Below, piece after piece: positions 52,807 through 61,016 of a stretch of 64,000 nt of DNA. The translations under genes and the position numbers were made by a program. The stretch covers positions 43,835 to 107,834 of the forward strand of contig JAXLWI010000005.1 in the NCBI GenBank assembly GCA_046328575.1, written 5' to 3'. Source of the DNA: JAGOBP01 sp046328575. GTDB lineage: Bacteria; Chloroflexota; Anaerolineae; Fen-1058. Position 1 is the stretch's first letter, and the number at the start of each line of letters is the position of its first letter. A model generated the notes under the pieces. It searched no databases. It worked only from the letters and a program-made list of their open reading frames with translations, and was not told where the DNA came from.

Positions 52807-53187
52807 ATGAACATTCCAGCGGAGTTGAAGTACACCAAGACGGACGAGTGGGTGCGGCCGGGGACGGGCGAAGTGGGGCTGACCGACTATGCGCAAGGTC
52901 ACCTCAGCGACATCGTCTACGTCGAGTTACCCGAAGTCGGCGCGAGCGTCACGCAGGGCGCCTCGTTCGGGTCGATCGAATCGGTCAAAGCCGCCTCGGA
53001 CCTGAACAGCCCGGTCAGCGGCACGGTCGTCGCGGTCAATGAAGCGCTGTCGAGCGGGCCGGAAGCCGTCAACAGCGACCCGTACGGCGCGGGCTGGATC
53101 ATCAAAGTCACCGTCGCCAACGCGAGCGAACTCGACGGCTTGATGGACGCCACCGCCTACACCGCGTATTGCGCCGAGCGAGGCTAA
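52807..53187 (+). CDS. gcvH: Glycine cleavage system H protein
   Basis: The 126-aa protein carries the lipoyl lysine K61 in IESVKAASD and the typical GLTDYAQGHLSDIVYVELPE and NPYG-like (SDPYGAGWI) segments of GcvH. It shuttles the aminomethyl group between the P, T and L proteins. CACACAGGAGAACACG precedes the ATG, so the ribosome binding site is good. It is the first gene behind the glycine riboswitch. Confidence 0.97.
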   Translation: MNIPAELKYTKTDEWVRPGTGEVGLTDYAQGHLSDIVYVELPEVGASVTQGASFGSIESVKAASDLNSPVSGTVVAVNEALSSGPEAVNSDPYGAGWIIKVTVANASELDGLMDATAYTAYCAERG

Positions 53188-53208
53188 TGAGTAACCCGTA
53201 GTGAGTAA

Positions 53209-53233
53209 GCGTCCGGCGGTTGACGCCGGACGC
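53209..53233 (+). other. Intercistronic hairpin between gcvH and gcvPA
   Basis: GCGTCCGGCG at 53209-53218 pairs with CGCCGGACGC at 53224-53233 around a 5-nt loop. There is no T-run, so it could protect or segment the mRNA rather than end it. Three heptamer-like units (GAGTAAC, CCGTAGT, GAGTAAG) precede it from 53189. Confidence 0.6.
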
Positions 53234-53252
53234 ACGATCACAGGAGTGTCCT

Positions 53253-54602
53253 ATGACCTACATCCCCCACACCGACGCCAACCGCGCCGAAATGCTGGCC
53301 GCGATCGGCGTTCAAGCGCTGGACGAGTTGTTTCCGGCTGTCCCGGCCAAATACAAATTTCCTGAACTGCGCCTGCCCGCCGCGCTCTCCGAAATGGAGA
53401 CGTGGTGGGAAATGCAAGGCCTAAGCGAAGCCAACGCCGACGTCAATCACTACGCGTGCTTCCTGGGCGCGGGCGCATACAACCATTACGTGCCGCACAC
53501 CGTCGACTACGTCTTGCGGCGCGGCGAGTTCTACACCGCCTACACGCCCTATCAGCCCGAGATCAGTCAGGGCACGCTGCAAGCCATGTTCGAATATCAA
53601 TCGATGATCTGCCAACTCACCGGCATGGACGTGAGCAACGCCAGCCACTACGACGGCGCGACGTCGATGGCGGAAGGCGTGCTGTTGGCGTTGAATGCGA
53701 CCAAAGGCAATCGCAAGAAGATCGTGATCGCGCCGACGGTCCATCCGCAATACCGCGCAGTCCTGCGCACCTACACGCAAGGCATGGGCGTCAGCATCGT
53801 CGGCGACGACAAACTGAAAAACGATCTGCCCGATCTGCTGAAGTTGGTCGACGACCAGACCGCGTGTCTGGTGGTGCAAAACCCCAATTTCCTCGGGCAA
53901 ATTGAAGATATGACGGGCCTGGCCGACGCCGTGCACAAAGCCGGCGCGCTCTTGATCGTCGTCACCGATCCGATCGGGTTGGGCCTGCTCACGCCGCCCG
54001 GTCAGTATGGGGCCGACGTGGCTGTGGCCGAAGGCCAACCGCTCGGCATTCCGATGTCGTACGGCGGGCCGTACCTGGGCATCTTTGCGACAAAGAACGC
54101 CTACGTGCGCAAGATGGCGGGCCGCTTGATCGGCGAGACCGTGGACAGCGACGGTACGCGCGGTTTCGTCTTAACGCTATCGACGCGCGAGCAGCACATT
54201 CGGCGCGAGAAAGCCACGTCGAATATCTGCACGAATCAAGGCCTGCTGGCGCTGGCGGCCGCGGTGTATCTGGCGACGATGGGCAAGTGCGGGCTGGAGC
54301 AGGTGGCGCGCTTGTGCTGGCACAAGAGCCACTACGCGGCTCAGGCCATCAACGCGCTGGACGGTTTCAAGGTGGTGAGCGGCAAGCCGTTCTTCAAAGA
54401 GTTCGTCGTGAAGATGCCGAAGCCGATCGGGGACGTGAATGAGTTCCTGCTGGATGAATTCGACATCATCGGCGGCTATGATCTCGGGCAGGATTATCCG
54501 CACTTGAAGAATCACATGCTGATCGCGGTGACCGAGACGAACAACAAACAAGAGATCGACGATCTCGTGACCGGCTTGAAAGAAGCCGCGGACCAACTCT
54601 AA
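53253..54602 (+). CDS. gcvPA: Glycine dehydrogenase (decarboxylating) subunit 1
   Basis: The 449-aa protein is the N-terminal half of the P protein in organisms that split GcvP. It has the start NRAEMLAAIG, FLGAGAYNHYVPHTVDYV, EISQGTLQAMFEYQ and the RDGTRGFVLTLSTREQHIRREKATSNIC region, shown in part. It works with subunit 2 to decarboxylate glycine, but has no PLP lysine itself. CACAGGAGTGTCCT precedes the ATG at 53253, and the longer upstream frame lacks a start signal. It ends 13 nt before gcvPB. Confidence 0.96.
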   Translation: MTYIPHTDANRAEMLAAIGVQALDELFPAVPAKYKFPELRLPAALSEMETWWEMQGLSEANADVNHYACFLGAGAYNHYVPHTVDYVLRRGEFYTAYTPYQPEISQGTLQAMFEYQSMICQLTGMDVSNASHYDGATSMAEGVLLALNATKGNRKKIVIAPTVHPQYRAVLRTYTQGMGVSIVGDDKLKNDLPDLLKLVDDQTACLVVQNPNFLGQIEDMTGLADAVHKAGALLIVVTDPIGLGLLTPPGQYGADVAVAEGQPLGIPMSYGGPYLGIFATKNAYVRKMAGRLIGETVDSDGTRGFVLTLSTREQHIRREKATSNICTNQGLLALAAAVYLATMGKCGLEQVARLCWHKSHYAAQAINALDGFKVVSGKPFFKEFVVKMPKPIGDVNEFLLDEFDIIGGYDLGQDYPHLKNHMLIAVTETNNKQEIDDLVTGLKEAADQL

Positions 54603-54614
54603 GTGAGGCCGATG

Positions 54615-56096
54615 ATGAAAACACGTGAACCCTTAGTCTACGAGATGAGTTCGCCCGGGCGCTGCGGCGTGGACATGCCGCAACCCGATGTGCCCGAGAC
54701 GGCGATTCCGGCCGAGTTGTGCCGCACGCAACTGGGCCTGCCCGAGTTGTCGCAACTCGACGTGGTGCGCCATTATCTGCACCTGTCGCAGTTGAACTAC
54801 AGCATCGACGGCGGCTTCTATCCGCTCGGCTCGTGCACGATGAAATTTAATCCGAAGATCAACGAAGATGCCGCGCGGCTGACGGGCTTCGCCTTCACGC
54901 ATCCGCTGCAAGACCCGCTGACGGTGCAAGGCAACCTGGCGATCATGTTCCACTTGCAAGAGTGGCTCAAAGAGATCGGCGGCTTTGCGGGCGTGTCGCT
55001 GCAACCGGCCGCGGGCGCGCACGGCGAGTTCACTGGCATCTTGATCATGCGCCAGTATCACCTCGATCGCGGCGACACCCAGCGCCATGTGATCTTGATC
55101 CCCGATAGCGCGCACGGCACGAATCCGGCCTCGTCGGCGATGAGCGGCCTGATCGTGAAGCAGTTGCCGTCCGATAGTCGCGGCAACGTCGATCTGGCGG
55201 CGCTGCGCGCGGCGTGCGATGACACGGTGGTGGGCTTGATGCTCACCAACCCGAACACGCTCGGCCTGTTTGAAGAGCACCTCGAAGAAGTGGTCAGCCT
55301 GGTGCACGGCTGCGGCGGTTTGATGTATGGCGACGGCGCGAACATGAACGCGCTGGTCGGCATCGCGCGGCCGGGCGATCTGGGCTTCGATGTGATGCAC
55401 TACAACCTGCACAAGACCTTCAGCACGCCGCACGGCGGTGGCGGGCCGGGCAGCGGGCCGGTGGGTGTGAGCAACAAGTTGGTGGACTTCTTGCCGGGAC
55501 CGATCGTGGGCATTTCGTTCCCCGACGACGGCGATGAGACGCCGGTGTATGGCTTCATCGAGCCGGCCAAGTCGATCGGGCGGGTGAAGGCCTTCAACGG
55601 CAACTTCGGCATGCTGGTCAGGGCGTATACTTACATGCGCGTGCACGGGCCGGATGGCTTGAAGGCCAACTCGGTGCACGCGGTGTTGAACGCCAACTAC
55701 CTGCGGGTGAAGTTGAACGATCGGTATCCGGTGCCGCACGATCGGATCTGCATGCACGAGTTCGTGTGCCAGGGCAAGTTCGCGGGCAGCGATGTGCGGG
55801 CGTTGGATGTGAGCAAGCGCCTGATGGACTACGGCATCCATCCGCCGACGAACTACTTCCCGCTGATCGTGCCGGAGGCGCTGATGATCGAGCCGACGGA
55901 GACGGAGAGCAAGGAGACGCTGGATCACTTCATCAATGTGATGCGCAAGATCGCGGATGAGGCGGAGATGCAGCCGGAGTTGCTGCATGGTGCGCCGCAC
56001 ACTGCGCCCGTCAAGCGCCTGGATGAGGTCAAGGCGGCCAAAGACCTCGTCCTGTGCTGCATGCCAACAGACTTTGAACAAAAGGCATCGGCGTAA
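54615..56096 (+). CDS. gcvPB: Glycine dehydrogenase (decarboxylating) subunit 2
   Basis: The 493-aa C-terminal half of the P protein carries the PLP lysine K267 in LHKTFSTPHGGGGPG. It also has the conserved SPGRCGVDMPQPDVP start, SAHGTNPASSAMSG and DGANMNALVGI. With GcvPA it releases CO2 from glycine and passes the aminomethyl group to GcvH. ATG at 54615 is chosen because GAGG lies 6 nt before it. An ATG 3 nt earlier and a GTG at 54603 are possible. No gcvT (aminomethyltransferase) gene follows in the window. Confidence 0.96.
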   Translation: MKTREPLVYEMSSPGRCGVDMPQPDVPETAIPAELCRTQLGLPELSQLDVVRHYLHLSQLNYSIDGGFYPLGSCTMKFNPKINEDAARLTGFAFTHPLQDPLTVQGNLAIMFHLQEWLKEIGGFAGVSLQPAAGAHGEFTGILIMRQYHLDRGDTQRHVILIPDSAHGTNPASSAMSGLIVKQLPSDSRGNVDLAALRAACDDTVVGLMLTNPNTLGLFEEHLEEVVSLVHGCGGLMYGDGANMNALVGIARPGDLGFDVMHYNLHKTFSTPHGGGGPGSGPVGVSNKLVDFLPGPIVGISFPDDGDETPVYGFIEPAKSIGRVKAFNGNFGMLVRAYTYMRVHGPDGLKANSVHAVLNANYLRVKLNDRYPVPHDRICMHEFVCQGKFAGSDVRALDVSKRLMDYGIHPPTNYFPLIVPEALMIEPTETESKETLDHFINVMRKIADEAEMQPELLHGAPHTAPVKRLDEVKAAKDLVLCCMPTDFEQKASA

Positions 56097-56125
56097 CAAG
56101 ACACGCACGCCTCACAACAAAATGA

Positions 56126-56168
56126 AACCGCGGTGATCTCAAACGAGGTCGCCGCGGTTCTTATTTTT
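56126..56168. terminator. Terminator at the end of the gcv operon
   Basis: AACCGCGGTGATCTC at 56126-56140 pairs with 56145-56159 (two G-T wobbles), and is followed by CTTATTTTTTAG. It sits between the convergent gcvPB and histidine-kinase genes and may serve both. Confidence 0.8.
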
Positions 56169-56179
56169 TAGCGGTAAGT

Positions 56180-57727
56180 TCAACTAGCTGCAGGTAAAGT
56201 GAAGCTGAACACGCTGCCGCGTTCACTGCTTTGGCAATCGACGGTGCCGCCCATCTTCTCGACGATTTGCCGCACGATGGACAAGCCCAGCCCGTGACCG
56301 GTGGCTCGCATCGTCGAGAGCTGCACGAACGGCGTGAACAACTTCTCACGTTCTTCCGCGGGCACGCCGTGACCGTCGTCTTTAACCCAGAAGCGTACGG
56401 TATTCCCGCACACTTCATAGCCCAGTTCGATGTGCGGTGGCTGGCCGCCGTACTTCAAGGCGTTGCTCACATAGTTGACCCACACTTCTTCCACCCACGG
56501 CGCGTAGCCCTTCGCGGCTGGCCAGCTATTCGGCGTGTAGATCGCCGCGGACGCCTCGGAGATCGAAAATGTCAGGCGATGCAGCGCCTCGCTGACGATG
56601 CGGCCCATATCGATGGGCGTCAAGACCATCTCGCCTTTGCGGACTTTGGCCAATAACAGCAGCTCATCGATGATGCTCACCATTTTGGACGCGTTCCGCG
56701 CGATGGTCTCGACGAAGTCGGTGCGTGTCTCGACGGCGAGATTCGGTCGCGCCGTCAGCAATTCGGTGAAGCCTAAAATGTTGCCGAGCGGGCTTTTGAG
56801 ATCATGGGCCACCGTTCGCGCAAAGGTTTCCAACTCTTCGTTGCGACCGCGCAGGTCGGCGGTGTAACGCCGCAGCGTCTCTTCGGCTTGTTGACGCTCA
56901 GTCACATCGCGCATGGTGGATAGGGCCATGACCACGCGGCCTGCTTCGTCACGAACCGGGCTGAGCAGTTGCTCAAAGTAGCGTGGACCGTCGACCGTGT
57001 GGATGATCACTTCACCTTTGGCTAACTGCTCAGTTTCAAAGACCTGAGCCAGGCGGGTGTCGAAGCCCTGCACGGCTAATTCGGTATACCCCAACTCTTG
57101 CCAGGTAGCCCCAATCACCTGCGGCGAGGTCAAGGCCAACGCGCGCAGCGATGAAGGACTGGCAAACAGGAACCGCCCTTCGCGATCGTGCAGGTGAATG
57201 TGATCGGGCGTCGTCGATAGAATGGCGTCCAACAGGCGGACTTGTTGCTGTAAGGCCTGCGCCAGTTGCTCGCGCTCGGTCTCCATGCGTTTTCGATCCG
57301 TAATGTCGTGCAAGATCGAAACGACGCACGCTTGCCCGTCGAACAGCACGCGTTCCGCGTATAGCAACCCGCAGCCCTGCTCGCCCGATTTGCGGCGATA
57401 GGCAATTTCCAGATCGCGCACTTTGCCGTGTTGCGCCAGTTGACTCACCAGCAGTGAACGCTGAGCGATATCCACCCACATCTGCAATTCACCCGTCGTG
57501 TGGCCGATCAATTCATCCCGCGAGTAACCGGTGAATTCCAGATAAGCGGCGTTAGCGTCGAGAATACGGCCATCCGGTTCGGTCGTAACCAGGATCGGAT
57601 CTGGGCTCAGATGATAGGAGGCGGCGAACTTGTCGGCAGCCGGCTGGGCCTCGGCGACCACTGGTCGCGGCGAGGCGTCCGATGGCGAGTTATTGGTTTG
57701 GGTGGGTTGAAGGGCCGATACCGTCAT
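56180..57727 (-). CDS. Sensor histidine kinase with two PAS domains
   Basis: The 515-aa protein contains PAS domain 1 (about 35-145; PDPILVTTEPDGRILDANAA) and PAS domain 2 (about 165-280). A HisKA region with H308 (FARTVAHDLKSPLGNILGF) and an HATPase_c domain with the N box (WVNYVSNALKYG), VKDDGHGVP and GHGLGLSIVRQI follow. No membrane segment is present, so the signal is intracellular. No cognate response regulator lies next to it, and the regulator at 19753 is far away. The short Ser/Pro-rich N-terminus is of unknown use. Confidence 0.92.
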   Translation of the reverse strand: MTVSALQPTQTNNSPSDASPRPVVAEAQPAADKFAASYHLSPDPILVTTEPDGRILDANAAYLEFTGYSRDELIGHTTGELQMWVDIAQRSLLVSQLAQHGKVRDLEIAYRRKSGEQGCGLLYAERVLFDGQACVVSILHDITDRKRMETEREQLAQALQQQVRLLDAILSTTPDHIHLHDREGRFLFASPSSLRALALTSPQVIGATWQELGYTELAVQGFDTRLAQVFETEQLAKGEVIIHTVDGPRYFEQLLSPVRDEAGRVVMALSTMRDVTERQQAEETLRRYTADLRGRNEELETFARTVAHDLKSPLGNILGFTELLTARPNLAVETRTDFVETIARNASKMVSIIDELLLLAKVRKGEMVLTPIDMGRIVSEALHRLTFSISEASAAIYTPNSWPAAKGYAPWVEEVWVNYVSNALKYGGQPPHIELGYEVCGNTVRFWVKDDGHGVPAEEREKLFTPFVQLSTMRATGHGLGLSIVRQIVEKMGGTVDCQSSERGSVFSFTLPAAS

Positions 57728-57781
57728 CGTCCCAATCCTTGGGCCGCGTGGGGAAGCACGCCGTAATTATACCACCGGGCC

Positions 57782-57973
57782 TTAGTCAGCTGAGGCTTCT
57801 GCCGCGATTTCCTCCAGTAATTCGCGGATTTTTCGCTCGGTGAGTTGCGTGTCCGGCAGATGTTCAGCATCGAAGGCAATATGTTCAAACACCAGAAAGT
57901 TGCGAATCAATTCATCGTGCTTGGCAAAGAGTTCGGGCGTCAGGACGTCGCCCAGGCGATAGGTCAGTTGCAT
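57782..57973 (-). CDS. Small hypothetical protein
   Basis: The 63-aa protein (MQLTYRLGDVLTPELFAKHD start) is mostly helical, with a Glu-rich C-terminus (KIRELLEEIAAEAS). GGAGCAAACG precedes the ATG. It follows the nucleotidyltransferase gene on the same strand by 9 nt, so it may be a partner of it, as in small two-gene modules. I recognise no family. Confidence 0.65.
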   Translation of the reverse strand: MQLTYRLGDVLTPELFAKHDELIRNFLVFEHIAFDAEHLPDTQLTERKIRELLEEIAAEASAD

Positions 57974-57982
57974 CGTTTGCTC

Positions 57983-58744
57983 CTAAGCCAGCCCGTCACG
58001 AATCGCCTGCGCCATGGCGCGATTGATCTCAAAGTGCCGCTCCAGCCAATTCAAAATGGCGGCGGCGGATTCAAGGCTGCGATCGTAACCCTGCACCATC
58101 TGCGGCAAGTGCTGCGTCTCGATCGGATAGCGCACTTCGACGCGCCGTTCGTTGGCAAAGGCATCGCGATAGGCCGGCGCTTCGGTTTCCACGCGCGCCA
58201 TCAACTCCACGACGCGATCGACGGCATAGTGCTGAATGAAACGCTGCGCCGACAGTTTTTCGCCACGGCGATAACGCCCCAAACCCACATACAGATTGGT
58301 CAACGCTTCGCCGATGAGCCACTCCAACGTGGGCGGTTTAGGCGCGGGCCGCGGCTGCGGTTCCGCGAGCGCGGCGTCGAAATCGGTACGCTGCCACACA
58401 ATGCGGCCGCGCGCGAAACTGGCGGCTTTCAATTCGTGCGGCTCAAACACGGCCATCTCACAGAACACGCCGTCGGCGTAGAGCAATTTGTAACCATCGG
58501 CCGTGTTGGGAAACGCAAACGCGATCGGGTGGGCGGTGTACAACCAATCGGGATGCAGAATGTACCGTGATTTGTAAGTCGGCTCCACAACGGCAAAGAA
58601 ATCGAGATCAGAGTATTCATCCAACCGATCGAGTTCCGTGCCTACCGAACCCAAGCCGATCAACGCCAGCGCGTGACCCGAGTGCGCCAGGGATTGCCCA
58701 ATTTCGTCGAGGCGTTGTAACAGTCGTTGTGGATCGGTCATCAT
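57983..58744 (-). CDS. Nucleotidyltransferase-fold protein
   Basis: The 253-aa protein has a nucleotidyltransferase motif in its first 50 residues (LIGLGSVGTELDRLDEYSDLDFF), with the GS and the paired acidic DLD residues seen in part. The rest is mainly helical and resembles the C-terminal domain of antibiotic or small-molecule nucleotidyltransferase-like families. It probably adds a nucleotide to a substrate or protein, but this is not clear. The ATG at 58744 overlaps the Fe-S gene stop by 4 bp, so the two are co-translated. Confidence 0.7.
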   Translation of the reverse strand: MMTDPQRLLQRLDEIGQSLAHSGHALALIGLGSVGTELDRLDEYSDLDFFAVVEPTYKSRYILHPDWLYTAHPIAFAFPNTADGYKLLYADGVFCEMAVFEPHELKAASFARGRIVWQRTDFDAALAEPQPRPAPKPPTLEWLIGEALTNLYVGLGRYRRGEKLSAQRFIQHYAVDRVVELMARVETEAPAYRDAFANERRVEVRYPIETQHLPQMVQGYDRSLESAAAILNWLERHFEINRAMAQAIRDGLA

Positions 58745-59820
58745 TGCACCGCCGTCAAATCGAGGCCGCGCGCAGCCGCGCGCGCCATGCGCCACTCGTC
58801 TTCAGTTTCAGGCGGAGTTGTTATTGCTTCATCGGGACGGCGCACTAAGGACAGCGCGTGATTGGGACAGACCACCGTGCACGCGCCGCAGCCCGCGCAG
58901 CGCAACGCGCTGACTTCGGCAGTGAAGTCGGGCACGGTCAGCGCGTTGAACGAACAACGCGGTACGCAATCGCCGCAACCCAGACAGTGCGCTGCGTCGA
59001 CAACGCACACAAACGCCGACCGCGCGATGACGTTGGCGACGCCCAATTCGCTGAGGCCGCGCAAAAAGCCGCACGCGCACGTGCAGCAGTTGCACAAGTA
59101 CCACAGCCCGCGTTGATTATTGCTGACGGAATGCACCAGGCCCGCGTCGGCGGCGCGCTGTAACGTGTCCAATGCTTCGATTTGCGTCAACGCGCGCACG
59201 CCCGGTTTGCGGTCGAGTGTGCCCGGTGTATCGCTGAAGACCATGCACACGTCGATGGGGTGCTCACAGCCGTGGCCAATGAGGTTCTGCTGTACGCGGC
59301 AAATGCAGTCGGTGACGCCCCACGCTTTGGCGTTGACGATGATGTCGCGGGCGCTTTCATACGGGCGCACATCGACAGTGTTGGGCACGCTCTCGCCGAC
59401 AGGGATCACCCGATGTGTTGGCGGTTGCTGTGGCAGCGCCTGACGGTACGTTTGCAGATAGTAGTCTTCGAATAACTGCGCCAGTTCCGCATCGACGCGG
59501 CCCGCTTGCATTTCGTAGATGCCGACGACGAAGGGCAGCAAGCCATACCCCAAGCCGCCCGTCGCGCGACCCGCGGTGATGAGGCCGCGCATGACCATGC
59601 TCTTGAGGGTCTTACGCACGGCCGACGCCTCACCGCCCAGGCGCGCGGCGATTTCGGCGGGTGTCTCCAGTGTTAAGCGCAGTTGCGCGGCGAGGGCGGC
59701 TTCTTCCGGCGAAAAGAGTTTAGCCAGGAGGCGCAGATGTGCACCATCGGGGGCGGGGGAAAAGCCGTTGGGCAGCTCGTCTAATCGGGCGGCGAGTTGG
59801 GCGTAGGCCGAATCGATCAC
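58741..59820 (-). CDS. Ferredoxin-domain protein with a winged-helix N-terminus
   Basis: The 359-aa protein ends in two [4Fe-4S] motifs, CLGCGDCVPRC and CAGCGACTVVCP, in a ferredoxin-like domain. Additional cysteines (CICRVQ, CNCCTCACG, MVFSDTPG context) precede it. Residues 45-90 (TPAEIAARLGGEASAVRKTL) look like a winged-helix region. The GTG at 59820 is chosen because CAGGAG lies well before it. It may transfer electrons or sense redox state. It forms an operon with the nucleotidyltransferase. The exact role is not established. Confidence 0.8.
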   Translation of the reverse strand: MIDSAYAQLAARLDELPNGFSPAPDGAHLRLLAKLFSPEEAALAAQLRLTLETPAEIAARLGGEASAVRKTLKSMVMRGLITAGRATGGLGYGLLPFVVGIYEMQAGRVDAELAQLFEDYYLQTYRQALPQQPPTHRVIPVGESVPNTVDVRPYESARDIIVNAKAWGVTDCICRVQQNLIGHGCEHPIDVCMVFSDTPGTLDRKPGVRALTQIEALDTLQRAADAGLVHSVSNNQRGLWYLCNCCTCACGFLRGLSELGVANVIARSAFVCVVDAAHCLGCGDCVPRCSFNALTVPDFTAEVSALRCAGCGACTVVCPNHALSLVRRPDEAITTPPETEDEWRMARAAARGLDLTAVQ

Positions 59821-59918
59821 GGTGTGCTCCTGAGCGCGCAAGTTGAAATGCGGCGCTGCCCGTGATTATAACCGACTCTCGGGCGGGCGAAAACGAGCGG
59901 CGCACACCGCCGGTGGCG

Positions 59919-60419
59919 TTAGTCCTTGTAGGCGTCTCGGCCGACGCGCAGAAGCGCATCAACTTCCAGACCGGCCTCTGGTAGCGACAGGTTAGCGGCC
60001 ACTGCCCATTCGCGCTGCAAGTTGTCACGGACGCGCTGTAGAACGCTGGCGTCGCGTTCGCTGATCGGGCGCTGCCAGCCCAACGCCGTCAGGTCGCGCA
60101 CCACTTCGCACAGGCTCTGAAACGAGCCGTGTTTTAAGCGGTCCTTGATCTCTGAGTGTCGCTTAAGATGATCGCGCTCCAGACCAAGCGGCCGGCTCTT
60201 CAAGATCGAGCGATATTGTTCCAGGTCTTGTTTTACGGTTACGGTGCGCAGCACGGTGGAGCCGTCGGTGTTGACCGGCACCCAGACGGTGGTTGAGCCT
60301 ACGGCGAGCACATAGTAAGGCTGAATTTGAGAACCACCCAGTTGGCGTTCTTCGCGCCGCACAATATGGCCCACGCCGTAGCTGGGATGGACCGCGTCGT
60401 CACCCGTTTGAAATTCCAT
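59919..60419 (-). CDS. CarD/CdnL-like transcription regulator
   Basis: The 166-aa protein has an N-terminal CarD_CdnL_TRCF-type domain (FQTGDDAVHPSYGVGHIVRRE) that binds the RNA polymerase beta subunit. A helical C-terminal domain (LSLPEAGLEVDALLRVGRDAYKD in part) follows. Such proteins stabilise open promoter complexes. The ATG at 60419 is preferred because GGAGG lies 6 nt before it, whereas the ATG at 60425 abuts it. It stands between the RRM protein and the Fe-S gene. Confidence 0.85.
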   Translation of the reverse strand: MEFQTGDDAVHPSYGVGHIVRREERQLGGSQIQPYYVLAVGSTTVWVPVNTDGSTVLRTVTVKQDLEQYRSILKSRPLGLERDHLKRHSEIKDRLKHGSFQSLCEVVRDLTALGWQRPISERDASVLQRVRDNLQREWAVAANLSLPEAGLEVDALLRVGRDAYKD

Positions 60420-60445
60420 GTGCATCCTCCTGACTGGCTAAAGAC

Positions 60446-60489
60446 GACAGGCCCGCATCGCAGCCAGACGCTGCATGTGCGGGCCTGTC
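60446..60489 (-). terminator. Terminator of the RRM gene
   Basis: GACAGGCCCGCA at 60446-60457 pairs with TGCGGGCCTGTC at 60478-60489, with an inner GCAGC/GCTGC pair. On the minus strand it is followed by GTCTTTAG. Confidence 0.7.
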
Positions 60490-60507
60490 CTCTGTGTGAG
60501 ACTTGGC

Positions 60508-60867
60508 CTAATACCGGCGTGAACCACCGCTGCGCGATCGGCCCCCACCGCCGCTGCCGCCGCGATAACCACCGCTGCCGCCGCTGCGATAGCCGCCCCC
60601 GCCGAAGCCGCCGCGCTCTTCGCGGGGCTTGGCCGTGTTGACTGTCAGCGGGCGCTCGGCTAGCTGATAGTTGTGAAACATCTTGATGGCGGTTTGCGCC
60701 TCGGCTTGAGTTGACATCTCGATAAAAGCAAAGCCCTTGGACGAGCCCGTGTCACGATCTTTGATCACAGCCACCGAGGTGACCGTGCCGGCCTGCGCAA
60801 ACAACGTGCGCAGGTCATCTTCGCTGGTTGCATACGACAAATTCCCTACATACAACTTGACTTCCAT
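60508..60867 (-). CDS. RRM RNA-binding protein with Gly-rich tail
   Basis: The 119-aa protein has one RNA-recognition motif with RNP2 LYVGNL (5-10) and RNP1 KGFAFIEM (44-51). A Gly/Ser/Arg/Tyr-rich tail follows from about residue 85 (GGGGYRSGGSGGYRGG). It is like the cyanobacterial Rbp cold-response proteins. It would bind single-stranded RNA and may act as an RNA chaperone. ATG at 60867 follows AAGGAGATTGAAAAC, and the frame further upstream crosses a terminator and promoter. Its leader contains an intrinsic terminator. Confidence 0.9.
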   Translation of the reverse strand: MEVKLYVGNLSYATSEDDLRTLFAQAGTVTSVAVIKDRDTGSSKGFAFIEMSTQAEAQTAIKMFHNYQLAERPLTVNTAKPREERGGFGGGGYRSGGSGGYRGGSGGGGRSRSGGSRRY

Positions 60868-60912
60868 GTTTTCAATCTCCTTAGATTGACCGGCTGTGCG
60901 CCGGAAAGAAAA

Positions 60913-60944
60913 AGCCGCCAAACCGTAGAAGAGGTTTGGCGGCT
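60913..60944 (-). terminator. Intrinsic terminator in the leader of the RRM gene (attenuator candidate)
   Basis: AGCCGCCAAACC at 60913-60924 is the reverse complement of 60933-60944 (12 bp, 8-nt loop). On the minus strand it is followed by TTTTTCTTTCC. It lies after the promoter at 60986-60978 and before the RBS and ATG of the RRM gene, so it would stop transcription unless relieved. Confidence 0.8.
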
Positions 60945-60977
60945 GACCACACACAACATCCAATTGAACGTAACGCA

Positions 60978-60986
60978 ATTATACCA
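60978..60986 (-). promoter_or_regulatory. Extended -10 promoter of the RRM gene
   Basis: On the minus strand TGGTATAAT (60986-60978) is a perfect extended -10 element. Transcription would start near 60971, with a leader of about 104 nt. Confidence 0.65.
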
Positions 60987-61016
60987 CACCTGATCGGGCC
61001 TGACGGCGGGCGGCTG

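Noticed and set aside
54633..56108. 491-aa open frame opposite gcvPB
   Set aside because: gcvPB is unmistakable on the other strand. The antisense frame is rich in Arg, His and Val and has no family features.
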